From: Orenia marismortui DSM 5156
GTDB taxonomy: Bacteria > Bacillota > Halanaerobiia > Halobacteroidales > Halobacteroidaceae
Direction of reading: 5' to 3'
Assembly (NCBI RefSeq): GCF_000379025.1
Contig: NZ_KB900622.1
Location: 93,538-157,537, forward strand
DNA length: 64,000 nt
Shown: piece by piece, positions 7,159 through 15,398 of the stretch
How the letters are laid out: each line of letters opens with the position of its first letter
Position numbering within the stretch: position 1 is the stretch's first letter
Notes under the pieces: model-generated
Seen by the model: the letters and a program-made list of their open reading frames with translations, nothing else
What the model was told of the DNA's origin: nothing
Database searches by the model: none
Made by a program: the position numbers and the translations under genes

Positions 7159-8097
7159 CTAATCATACTTGATTTGAGGATTAATAAGAACATAGCTAAG
7201 ATCTATAATTAAATTTACTATTACATATATAGTAGCTAAAAATAATACACAAGCAAATACCATTGGTTCATCTCTTCTAAAAATTGCCTTTACTGCTAAC
7301 CTACCAACTCCAGGCCAAGCAAATACAGTTTCTGTTAAAACTGCTCCAGCAAAGATTCTTGCTGCTTGGTTTCCTACATTAGTCACTATAGGAATTAATG
7401 CATTCTTTAAAGCATGAACTAATATTACTCTAGTTTCTTCTACCCCTTTAGCTCTTGCTGTTCTAATATAATCTTCTGCTATCACATCAAGCATAGCAGA
7501 ACGAGTTAGCCTAGTTGTAGATCCCATTAATACAAAAGATAATGTTAAGGCAGGCATAATTACATGCTTAAGACCTTTCAAAGTCCATAAATGTCCTCCA
7601 TATCCGGAAGCAGGCAAAACCTTAAGTTTTACAGCGAAAATATATATTAAAACAATCCCAGTATAAAAAACTGGAATTGAAACTCCAAATAAAGCAGCAG
7701 ACATCGAAAAATAATCAAAAAATGACTTCCTTTTCACAGCTGAAATTATCCCAACAGGAATAGCTACTACCACTGCAATAAATAGCGCTGTAAAACCTAA
7801 TTCTAAGGTTGCTGGCAATCTTTTAATTACTAATGAAAGTACGCTTTGCTTATAATAAATTGATGTTAACTCTCCTTTAAAAAAAGATTTCATCATTCTA
7901 AAATACTGTATATAAAAAGGCTTGTCCAATGCATACTTTACCTTAATCTGCTGAATAGTCTCATCAGAAGCTTGTTCTCCTGCTAAAATAAGTGCAGGAT
8001 CTCCAGGAGCTAGCTTCATAATAAAAAATATAAAAATAGAGAGAAATAATAATAAAGGTATTAACCACAAAAGTCTTCTTATCAAATATGCAAACAT
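7159..8097 (-). CDS. Peptide ABC transporter permease, DppB-type
   Basis: A 312-aa permease with six membrane helices, of usual DppB length. The N-terminus 'MFAYLIRRLLWLIPLLLFLS', the region 'KLAPGDPALILAGEQAS', the EAA loop 'EDYIRTARAKGVEETRVILVH' (its first 18 residues are the core) and the end 'YVLINPQIKYD' are family hallmarks. It forms the channel with the DppC-type partner downstream. A stem-loop lies between it and the binding-protein gene upstream. Confidence 0.9.
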   Translation of the reverse strand: MFAYLIRRLLWLIPLLLFLSIFIFFIMKLAPGDPALILAGEQASDETIQQIKVKYALDKPFYIQYFRMMKSFFKGELTSIYYKQSVLSLVIKRLPATLELGFTALFIAVVVAIPVGIISAVKRKSFFDYFSMSAALFGVSIPVFYTGIVLIYIFAVKLKVLPASGYGGHLWTLKGLKHVIMPALTLSFVLMGSTTRLTRSAMLDVIAEDYIRTARAKGVEETRVILVHALKNALIPIVTNVGNQAARIFAGAVLTETVFAWPGVGRLAVKAIFRRDEPMVFACVLFLATIYVIVNLIIDLSYVLINPQIKYD

Positions 8098-8122
8098 ATT
8101 AATCTCCTCCCTAATTAAAGAG

Positions 8123-8150
8123 TAAGGAGGTAGTAAAAACTACCTCCTTA
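8123..8150 (-). promoter_or_regulatory. Intercistronic stem-loop between binding protein and permease genes
   Basis: TAAGGAGGTAG / CTACCTCCTTA, 11 perfect pairs around TAAAAA. It has no long U-run on the minus strand, so it is more likely a partial terminator or RNA-stabilising hairpin that keeps the binding protein in excess over the permeases. Confidence 0.7.
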
Positions 8151-8155
8151 AAATA

Positions 8156-9742
8156 TTATTTTAAAGATACATTTCTCTCTTCAGTTACTAAATGGAAATA
8201 TTCTTGAGGTGAAGGACCGAATCCTTTTACATTTTTATTCATAACAACTGTAACATTAGTAAAAGCAAGAGGAATATGAATGTAATCTTCTGTTAATACC
8301 TTTCTCATAACCTTCTTGTATTCTGTAGCTCTATCTTCACGATCAACAAGACTTCTCCCTCTATCTAATGCCTTATCAACCTCTGAATCACTATATCTAG
8401 AGAAATTATTTGGTGAGCCGGTATAGAATAACCTATAGCTCCAACGATCTGGATCAGGAACTGAGAACCACCCAAGTACATATAACCCAGCCTTCCCGCC
8501 TTTTAAAAGTGGAAGAAGAGTACCCCATTCAAGAGCTTCTACTTTAGCTTTAATACCATATTTCATTAAACTTGTAGCAATAGCAGTTGCAACTTTCTTG
8601 CGATAAGGATCTTGAGGAGTATAGATTGAAATTTCTTCTCCATCTTTAATAATACCTTCCGCTTTCAATTGATCAAATAGTTCTTTAGCCTTAGTAGGAT
8701 CATATTTCAATGCATTTTTCTTCATATATTTAGTATCATCAGGGAATACTGATGGTGGAATCCAGGAATAAGCCCTTTCACCTATATCACCAAATATACC
8801 TTCTACAACTTGATCAAAAGGAACTGCATGATATACTGCTTTTCTAAATCTAAGATCTGAAAAAGGTGAAATTTGATATGAAAAACCAACATATTTAAAA
8901 GATAGGCCTGGAATAGTTTTAACCACTAAATTATCATCTTTTTTCAAATTTTCAATAGCTTGTGGCAATAAATTACTTGCAATATCAATTCCTCCAGCCT
9001 GAATCTCAGCTGCCATAACCTCGGGTTTAGGAATAGGCCTGAAAACAACTTCATCTAAATTCGGTTCAGCAATAAAATAATTGTTATTCTTGACTAACTT
9101 AATATAATCATCTGGAATCCATTCCTTAAATTTATAAGGCCCAGTTCCAATTGGATGTCTATCAAATTCATCCATCCCTATCTTTTCTACTACTTTTTTT
9201 GGAATAATAGCGGCAGTAGGATTTCCTAATGCCATCAAAAATGGTGCATAAGGATTTTTAAGCTTTATTTTGATGGTATATTTATCTACAATTTGAATTT
9301 TATCTATTGGCTCAAAAAACTGTTTGCTTGGTGATGCATTATCAGGTTCTAAGATCGATTCAAAAGTAAATTTTACATCTTTTGCAGTTAATTTTTCACC
9401 ATTATGAAACTCCACATCTTCCCTCAAATAAAAGATATAAGTCTTAGCATCATCTGAAATATCCCAACTCTTTGCTAAGGCTGGATTTGGAATAGATGAG
9501 TCTTCTTTAAAGGAAACAAGTGTGTCAAAAATATTACCTAATAATGCTTCAGCATAGACTCCTGAAGCTAAAACAGGATTGAGATTTGCTGGTTCTTTAG
9601 AAATTCCTATAGTTAATACTTTTTTATTCTTCTCTATGTTCCTATTCTGTGTAGAATTTAATGATGTAGATTCTGAACTACATCCTGCTAAAATAAAAAT
9701 AGCTAAACTAAAAATTAATAATAAATATAATATTCTTTTCAT
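8156..9742 (-). CDS. Peptide/oligopeptide-binding lipoprotein (SBP family 5)
   Basis: A 528-aa solute-binding protein. The lipoprotein signal ends in the lipobox LAGC (C20). Family 5 features include 'SKEPANLNPVL' near the mature N-terminus, 'LAKSWDISDDAKTYIFYLRE' and 'PIGTGPYKFKEW'. It captures peptides or similar ligands outside the membrane and hands them to the permease pair. It is the first gene of the operon. The ATP-binding subunits (DppD/DppF) are missing here and must be supplied from elsewhere. Confidence 0.9.
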   Translation of the reverse strand: MKRILYLLLIFSLAIFILAGCSSESTSLNSTQNRNIEKNKKVLTIGISKEPANLNPVLASGVYAEALLGNIFDTLVSFKEDSSIPNPALAKSWDISDDAKTYIFYLREDVEFHNGEKLTAKDVKFTFESILEPDNASPSKQFFEPIDKIQIVDKYTIKIKLKNPYAPFLMALGNPTAAIIPKKVVEKIGMDEFDRHPIGTGPYKFKEWIPDDYIKLVKNNNYFIAEPNLDEVVFRPIPKPEVMAAEIQAGGIDIASNLLPQAIENLKKDDNLVVKTIPGLSFKYVGFSYQISPFSDLRFRKAVYHAVPFDQVVEGIFGDIGERAYSWIPPSVFPDDTKYMKKNALKYDPTKAKELFDQLKAEGIIKDGEEISIYTPQDPYRKKVATAIATSLMKYGIKAKVEALEWGTLLPLLKGGKAGLYVLGWFSVPDPDRWSYRLFYTGSPNNFSRYSDSEVDKALDRGRSLVDREDRATEYKKVMRKVLTEDYIHIPLAFTNVTVVMNKNVKGFGPSPQEYFHLVTEERNVSLK

Positions 9743-9957
9743 TTCTCTCCTCCTTTTAATTTTGAAGATATTAACCTATTGATGAAAATAAATACAAATT
9801 TTATATTATTATAATCTATCTGATTTTCAAAGTCAAACCTTCTAAGTCTTTCTATTTTTCAGATTATAACTTAAATAATTTAATTAGTAACTTTATTCAA
9901 TACTTCTTAAATAAATTATTATTCATCTGAATCATAATTTATATTAACAAATAAAAA

Positions 9958-9985
9958 ATCTTGCTACCAAATTTGATAGCAAGAT
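9958..9985 (-). terminator. Terminator of the lipoprotein gene
   Basis: ATCTTGCTA / TAGCAAGAT, nine pairs, followed on the minus strand by TTTTTTAT. Confidence 0.85.
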
Positions 9986-10000
9986 ATCTAAATTTTCGAT

Positions 10001-10654
10001 TTATATATCACTAACCCAAAAATCCTCTTGATCAACTCTTTTTATTAACTCTTCACTTTTAGCAGTTGTATATCCTCTTTCTTTTAGTTTGAAATAACCA
10101 TCCTGATCAAGGAGTAAATACACCATTGCTAAATGATTATTTTTAGTTTTATGAGGGAAAACAACTAAGACTACTTTACGATTCTGATCATCTTTATTAT
10201 TAGCAAGTACTGAGTGAACAGTTGGTCTAGTAAGATCAAAATTTTCCATTCTATCAGAATTACTAACCTGATCAAACTCTTCTAAAGCAATTACAGCATA
10301 TTTAACTGCTATCTCATCATCAAATTTAAAGTTAGCACTTTGACCTCGATTAATCTTATAGTTCTTATCTTGGCTTATAATCTCTCCTTTCTCCATAGAA
10401 GCTACTCCTTCTTTATTATTCATATTCTTATCTGCTTGTAAGCTATACTCCCCTTCTCTTCCCTCTTTATCTTTTAAAATATTCTCTTGATTTTTCTTAC
10501 TTTCTTTATCACTCTCTTCTTCATTTTGTAAGCTATATTCACCTACTTCTCCTTTTTCATCACCAGCTTTTGGATTAGTACTTTTATCTGGACATCCAAC
10601 AGCTAAAGATAGTAATAAAATTAGAACAATAAAGAAAATAAATCTTTTTTTCAT
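10001..10654 (-). CDS. Lipoprotein of unknown function with a repeated GEYSLQ segment
   Basis: A 217-aa protein with signal peptide and lipobox LAVGC. A charged low-complexity linker follows (about residues 25-95, rich in K, E, N, D) in which 'GEYSLQ' appears twice (about residues 38 and 68), a sign of internal duplication. The C-terminal half (about 100-217) is a folded domain with 'AVIALEEFDQVSNSDR' and 'VVLVVFPHKTKNNHLAMVYL'. I recognise no family. It is monocistronic with its own terminator. Confidence 0.65.
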   Translation of the reverse strand: MKKRFIFFIVLILLLSLAVGCPDKSTNPKAGDEKGEVGEYSLQNEEESDKESKKNQENILKDKEGREGEYSLQADKNMNNKEGVASMEKGEIISQDKNYKINRGQSANFKFDDEIAVKYAVIALEEFDQVSNSDRMENFDLTRPTVHSVLANNKDDQNRKVVLVVFPHKTKNNHLAMVYLLLDQDGYFKLKERGYTTAKSEELIKRVDQEDFWVSDI

Positions 10655-10788
10655 CCTAAATACCCCTTTCAGATTATATTAACCTAATTCTATCTTCTAT
10701 GAGTATTATCCCAATAAATAAGATGAAATATTTATAAAAGTATCTTTTAAGATAGATAAAGTGACTTCTTAGTTTCAAAAGGATTTTT

Positions 10789-10888
10789 ATGCCAAGTCGA
10801 TTCGGTAGTACCACGATCAACATTGCGTATTTATATAGAAGATCGTGGTTATGCCAAGTCGATTCGGTAGTACCACGATTAACATTGC
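10789..10888. repeat. Two 38-bp direct repeats, 62-bp period, with an internal hairpin
   Basis: The unit begins ATGCCAAGTCGATTCGGTAG and occurs at 10789-10826 and 10851-10888 with one difference (ATCAAC/ATTAAC). ACCACGATC (10810-10818) in copy 1 pairs with GATCGTGGT (10841-10849) between the copies. A decayed third copy ('tagtaccaaggccaac') may lie near 10928-10943. The minus strand can be read as GNV(N/D)RGTTESTWH in both copies but in different frames, so no continuous protein is supported. Confidence 0.7.
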
Positions 10889-11071
10889 CTATAAAATAGG
10901 AGATAATAATTATCTCCCCTTGAAACTTAGTACCAAGGCCAACCAAAACTAGTGATAAGTTAGCAGTAAATAAATCAACCTCTCTCCTATTACTATTAAT
11001 TCATGTTCAAATTTAGTCCTGGTCATTAGCCTAAAAATAATATCTGAGATAACTTTAAGGATAATAAAAAA

Positions 11072-11089
11072 GCCTCCCTTTTGGGAGAC
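11072..11089 (-). terminator. Terminator of the LacI-nitroreductase pair
   Basis: GCCTCCC-TTTT-GGGAGAC; on the minus strand the stem is followed by TTTTTTATTA. Confidence 0.85.
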
Positions 11090-11114
11090 TCAGTAGTTAA
11101 TTTAAAATTAAAGC

Positions 11115-11750
11115 TTATTCAACTATTGTCATAACTTCATCTACATCTTTTCTAGGTGGACTTTTCACTTCACCTGCTGGAATTCCTAAAGGAGTAATTG
11201 CGGCTAAGAAATAATCTTCTTTATTAAACTCAATCACCTCTGATATCTCCTGAGCCGCATAATTAGGACTAGTCATCCAACAAGTTCCATATCCCATATT
11301 AGCAGCAGCTAACATCAAATTTTCAATCGCTGCACCTATATTTTGGATACCAGGTGCTGGTCTTAATAATTTATGTATTTCTTTAGTAGAAGCACCTAAT
11401 TCTCTTAATACATTTAATCCAGTAACAGGATAAGCTTTAGTATATATTAAAATTGTTACCGGAGCATTTTTGAATACAGTTGCATATTTTAAATATCTTT
11501 TGAAATTATCAATTATGTCTTGATCTTCAATTTGTGAGGCTAATTCTTCATTTTTTATTTCAATAGCCTTAGCCATTTTCTCTATCTTAGCCTTATTTTT
11601 AACCACTACAAAATGCCAGTTTTGCGAGTTTTTACCCGAAGGTGCATAAGTTGCTGCTTTGATAATCTCTTTAATATCATTTAAGGGTACTTCCTCTTCT
11701 TTAAAACTCCTAACACTATGCCTTTTATAAATAAAATCTAATTGACTCAT
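11115..11750 (-). CDS. Nitroreductase-family flavoprotein
   Basis: A 211-aa FMN-dependent oxidoreductase. The N-terminus 'FIYKRHSVRSFKEEEVP' and 'ATYAPSGKNSQNWHFVVVKN' form the FMN phosphate and isoalloxazine site; 'NLMLAAANMGYGTCWMTSP' and the late 'PLGIPAGE' region complete the fold. It reduces quinones, nitro compounds or flavins with NAD(P)H; the true substrate is unknown. The second of two adjacent ATGs (11750) has the better spacing to AAGGTGGG. It follows a LacI regulator by about 13 nt, so the pair is one operon. Confidence 0.85.
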   Translation of the reverse strand: MSQLDFIYKRHSVRSFKEEEVPLNDIKEIIKAATYAPSGKNSQNWHFVVVKNKAKIEKMAKAIEIKNEELASQIEDQDIIDNFKRYLKYATVFKNAPVTILIYTKAYPVTGLNVLRELGASTKEIHKLLRPAPGIQNIGAAIENLMLAAANMGYGTCWMTSPNYAAQEISEVIEFNKEDYFLAAITPLGIPAGEVKSPPRKDVDEVMTIVE

Positions 11751-11765
11751 CATAATCCCACCTTT

Positions 11766-12788
11766 TTAAAAATTATTTCTAATATCTTTTACAGAATCTC
11801 TAATAATTAATTCTGGTTTCAATAACCTTCTTTTTGGAACTGAATGACCTTGTGATTTATTTAAAATAAAATTTAGAGCTTCTTTACCTAAAGCAATTCC
11901 ATCTTGATTTATAGTTGTTAACCTTGGATTAGAATATTCTGTTGCAGAGATATTATCAAAGCCAATTAAGGATATATCTTCAGGAATTCTAATCCCCTTA
12001 TCCTTAAAGATCTTAAGAGCACCTAATGCCATAGAATCACTAGCTGAGATTATAGCAGTTGGTATATCTTTCAATCTTAAAACTTCCTCTGCTACCTTCT
12101 CTCCACTTTCTCTAGTAAAATCTCCTTCCCAGACATAATCTACTTTATATAAATTTCTCGCTTTTAAATATGATTGATATGCTTTATATCTTATTTGAGA
12201 TACTTCGGCAGTTTTAGAAGATCCAATAAAACCAATTTTTCGATGCCCTAAATTAATCAAATATTCTAGGGCACTAATAATTCCAAGTTCATTATCTGAA
12301 CTAATATATCCAACATTTTTAGCATCAAGCTCTAAATCAATAATAGCAATTGGAATATCTGAGGCTCTTATATCTTCTAATTGAGGATCATCAGAACATA
12401 AGCCAATAAATATAGCACCTTCTACTCGTCTTGCTTTACACAATTCTATGTACTGCTCTTCATTGAGATTATTACCAGTAGTAGTAAATAATAATATATC
12501 GTACCCAAGTTTATTAGCCTTCTCAGTAATTCCATCCAATATCTCTATAGCAAAACTATCCCTTAATTTAATCTTATCACGGCTCAATATAAAAACACCT
12601 ATAGTATTACTTTTCTTACTTGATAGCCTTTGGGCTATTAAATTAGGTCTATATCCCATCTCATTTGCAAGCTTTTTTATCTTCTTTTTTAATTCTTCAC
12701 TTACTCCCTTCTTATCATTTAATGCTTTAGAAATTGTTCCAGGAGATACCTCCAACCTTTTAGCAATATCTTTTATCTTAACCCCCAT
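11766..12788 (-). CDS. LacI-family transcriptional regulator
   Basis: A 340-aa repressor. The helix-turn-helix 'VKIKDIAKRLEVSPGTISKA' is at residues 3-22 with hinge 'YRPNLIAQRLSSKKSNTIGV', followed by a periplasmic-binding-protein-like ligand domain. The C-terminal 'PELIIRDSV' is typical. The ligand is unknown; the nitroreductase directly downstream is the only obvious local target besides itself. AGGTGAATATAA precedes the ATG. Confidence 0.9.
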   Translation of the reverse strand: MGVKIKDIAKRLEVSPGTISKALNDKKGVSEELKKKIKKLANEMGYRPNLIAQRLSSKKSNTIGVFILSRDKIKLRDSFAIEILDGITEKANKLGYDILLFTTTGNNLNEEQYIELCKARRVEGAIFIGLCSDDPQLEDIRASDIPIAIIDLELDAKNVGYISSDNELGIISALEYLINLGHRKIGFIGSSKTAEVSQIRYKAYQSYLKARNLYKVDYVWEGDFTRESGEKVAEEVLRLKDIPTAIISASDSMALGALKIFKDKGIRIPEDISLIGFDNISATEYSNPRLTTINQDGIALGKEALNFILNKSQGHSVPKRRLLKPELIIRDSVKDIRNNF

Positions 12789-12885
12789 TTATATTCACCT
12801 CATAAAAAACTTTTCCTGATAATTCTATTATAGAGTTACAACTTTGTCAAATATAAAGCTATACCTTTATTTTCTATCAATAATC

Positions 12886-12915
12886 AAAAAGAGAGTTGCT
12901 AAGCAACTCTCTTTT
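12886..12915 (-). terminator. Terminator of the hemerythrin chemoreceptor gene
   Basis: AAAAGAGAGTTGCT / AAGCAACTCTCTTTT, about 13 pairs, directly downstream of the stop codon. Confidence 0.9.
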
Positions 12916-12920
12916 AACAA

Positions 12921-14525
12921 TTAACTAGTTTTAATATGTTCTCCAAGTTTTTGATCTATTCCTTTAACATGTTGTACTAACCATCTAGTTATAGTCTTAT
13001 TAAAATCCATCATTGTGGCTGTATCTATTTTATCATGATCAAATTTCTCTTTAAAATCTAAAACATCCTGTACAAAATTATCATGTATTTCTTTATGAGC
13101 ATCATAATTAGGATAAGCAGATTCTTTCTGTAACTTCTCTTCATCCTCAAAATGTTTAACCGTATAATCAGCCAAAAAATCTAATGTTTTGCCAATTTCC
13201 TTCTTACCTTTATTTAATCTATTAGACATAATCAAATTATTAACTCTATTAAATAATTCTTTATGTTGTTGATCTATTATATCTACTCCAACTGAATAGC
13301 TATCATCCCATTCTACTAAACCTAATTTATCAGCTTCGTCTTGATTAAAATCTGACTTATTTACTAAATTATTTACTTTATGGCTCATCTGAGCTAATTC
13401 TTCAGAAGATGTTGATACCACACCAAATATTCTCGAAATAATTTGGGACTCTTCTACTAATTTATCACTATTATCAGCTAAATCTTGGGCAGCATTAGCT
13501 GTCTGTTCAATCATTAAAGCTGTTTCTTGGCTAGACTCTTCTATCTCAAAAAATACACGATCTGTATTTTCAGCAATTACTTTCCCTTCTTTTGCCTTAG
13601 CTTCAACTCGTTCAATAGAATTCAAACCTTGAGTCGATTTTGATTGAGTTTCTTTAACAATTTTGATTATATCACTAGTAGCACTAGCTGTCTCTTCAGA
13701 TAATTGTCTAATCTCTTCAGCTACTACAGCAAAACCATGCCCATGTTCTCCAGCTCTTGCTGCCTCTATAGATGCATTTAATGCTAATAGATTAGTTTGA
13801 TCAGCAATATTAGTGATCAACTCTATAATCTCTCCAATCTGTTGTGAATTATTATTTAACTCTTTAATTATCTCTACAGTTTCATCTACTAGTCGATTAA
13901 TTTCTTGAATACTACTAATTGTTTTTTCTATATTATCTCTTCCTAATTGTGTTTGAGCTGTTGATTCTTCAGCAAAGCCTGTAACCTCTTCGGCACTTGC
14001 TGATATTTCTTGAATATTAGCCATAATATTTTCTACAAGCTCATGGGTCTCTTCAATAGTTTCATTTCCTTCTTTAGAAGATGCCGATAATTCATTACTA
14101 TAAATAGATAGATTATCTATCTCTTTTTTTATCTCTTTGATCGTATTATCTAGGTCAGATACTATATCAGTATTAACATTAACAACTTCTTTATATAAAT
14201 TATCAATTTCATCATTAATACCTAATTTGATATTCTCAGGCTCTAATCTGTTTATCCTAATTCTTTCTACCGAATTACTAATCTTTTCAATTCTTTTAGT
14301 AACAAGCAGATTCAATACTATTTCAATTAAAATTAATAAAATTAAATATTCAACTATTTTATTTAAATATATAGTTTTATCACCATTATAAAGATATTTT
14401 GTTATAATCCCATTCAGAAAATTACTAAAAGGAATACTAAGTAAAGCTGATATAATAGCTCCTATAGCAAATTTCAGTCCTAACTTCTTAGAATAATTCT
14501 TATCTGTTCTACTTTCTTTAGACAT
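12921..14525 (-). CDS. Methyl-accepting chemotaxis protein with C-terminal hemerythrin domain
   Basis: A 534-aa receptor. Two membrane helices (about 16-38 and 58-76) are joined by a short outside loop of about 20 aa, so there is no external sensor domain. A HAMP-like linker follows, then the MCP signalling coiled coil with hairpin '[20 protein letters not shown]'-type tip (here '[20 protein letters not shown]'). The last 135 aa are a bacteriohemerythrin with all di-iron ligands: 'DQQHKELF', 'HFEDEE', 'AHKEIH', 'QHVKGID'. It likely senses O2 or NO, like DcrH. The start is ATG 14525 behind AAGGAGAG; an in-frame TTG lies 21 nt upstream. Confidence 0.9.
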   Translation of the reverse strand: MSKESRTDKNYSKKLGLKFAIGAIISALLSIPFSNFLNGIITKYLYNGDKTIYLNKIVEYLILLILIEIVLNLLVTKRIEKISNSVERIRINRLEPENIKLGINDEIDNLYKEVVNVNTDIVSDLDNTIKEIKKEIDNLSIYSNELSASSKEGNETIEETHELVENIMANIQEISASAEEVTGFAEESTAQTQLGRDNIEKTISSIQEINRLVDETVEIIKELNNNSQQIGEIIELITNIADQTNLLALNASIEAARAGEHGHGFAVVAEEIRQLSEETASATSDIIKIVKETQSKSTQGLNSIERVEAKAKEGKVIAENTDRVFFEIEESSQETALMIEQTANAAQDLADNSDKLVEESQIISRIFGVVSTSSEELAQMSHKVNNLVNKSDFNQDEADKLGLVEWDDSYSVGVDIIDQQHKELFNRVNNLIMSNRLNKGKKEIGKTLDFLADYTVKHFEDEEKLQKESAYPNYDAHKEIHDNFVQDVLDFKEKFDHDKIDTATMMDFNKTITRWLVQHVKGIDQKLGEHIKTS

Positions 14526-14951
14526 TTTAATCTCTCCTTTTTTCAAATACTTCTATATCTATATTTTATTATCTTTGCTAAAGTTAATTTTTTAATTTAA
14601 TTTTATATCTAAGACTCATACCATTAAATCTACTCATATACTTTACTATAATTTATTACTAAAGTTAATATTAAATTGATAGCAATATATTTTTTGTGTA
14701 ATTTCAAAACATTATATATACAAAATAATTATATAATATAGTTCAATAAATTTAAAATAATACCTTTTTTCAATGAAAAATCAATTCATAAAATCTAATA
14801 AATAAGAAATATTATGTATTTTAATACTCTTAGTTACAATAAAGCTTTAAATTGATGTTAATTGATAAAATTCCACTATATCTATTCTGATAAAAAATAA
14901 TTAAATTGTAAACCCTCTTAATAAAGACAAATATATTAAGGGGGAATATCT
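14526..14951. other. AT-rich divergent intergenic region
   Basis: About 425 nt between the chemoreceptor and a small plus-strand gene. No ORF with a ribosome-binding site and no clear structure seen. Confidence 0.4.
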
Positions 14952-15251
14952 ATGAGAGGAATTAAAGAAATGGAACAAGTAGTAGATAATACACTAAATG
15001 AATTTCAAGATATACAACTTATCATTCACCCTGATATTATCTTAGAAAAAGATATTGACAAGGTAATAGAGATGGTCTTAGGGGTTTATGAAAATCATAA
15101 CCTTATCTTAGATGAATTATTAAGTAGTATTGAATTACAAGGCTTAAGTTTGAATGATTCTGTGAAAGTTTATGCAAAACTCTATAAACAAATAGAAGAT
15201 CATGAAGTGATAAAGTTAAGCGATGAAGAAACCATCAAACTTTGGCATTAA
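14952..15251 (+). CDS. Small acidic helical protein of unknown function
   Basis: A 99-aa protein, predicted mostly alpha-helical and acidic, with no Cys and no membrane segment: 'MEQVVDNTLNEFQDIQLII', 'DKVIEMVLGVYENHNLILDE'. AAGGGGG precedes the ATG; M7 is a weaker alternative start. I recognise no family. It converges on the ankyrin-repeat gene and shares a bidirectional terminator with it. Confidence 0.6.
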   Translation: MRGIKEMEQVVDNTLNEFQDIQLIIHPDIILEKDIDKVIEMVLGVYENHNLILDELLSSIELQGLSLNDSVKVYAKLYKQIEDHEVIKLSDEETIKLWH

Positions 15252-15316
15252 TCATTTTTAATCCTATTCTTTCTAATATTTGAACCAAGGCTAATTTAAG
15301 CTATAAAATTTAATAA

Positions 15317-15344
15317 ATAACAAAGGGATATATCCCTTTGTTAT
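15317..15344. terminator. Bidirectional terminator
   Basis: A perfect 28-nt palindrome with core CAAAGGGATATATCCCTTTG between the convergent genes ending at 15251 and 15399. Confidence 0.88.
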
Positions 15345-15398
15345 TTAAAAGCCTTATAATCACTATATAAACTCTTAATAATGCTAGCTATTCAAATT

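Larger units (their letters stand above)
10655..11114. other. Intergenic region between nitroreductase and lipoprotein genes
   Basis: About 460 nt with the direct repeats above and the nitroreductase terminator near 11080. A 90-codon minus-strand frame runs through the repeats but lacks a ribosome-binding site and crosses the two repeat copies in different frames. Confidence 0.45.

Noticed and set aside
9579-9782. 67-codon plus-strand frame over the start of the binding-protein gene
   Set aside because: Antisense shadow of the lipoprotein signal region.
10789-10888. CRISPR array
   Set aside because: Only two copies with a 24-bp spacer, and no cas genes in the window.
10674-10946. 90-codon minus-strand frame over the 38-bp repeats
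   Set aside because: No ribosome-binding site; the two repeat copies are read in different frames, so it is not a continuous gene.
12448-12819. 123-codon plus-strand frame inside the LacI gene
   Set aside because: Antisense shadow with no ribosome-binding site.
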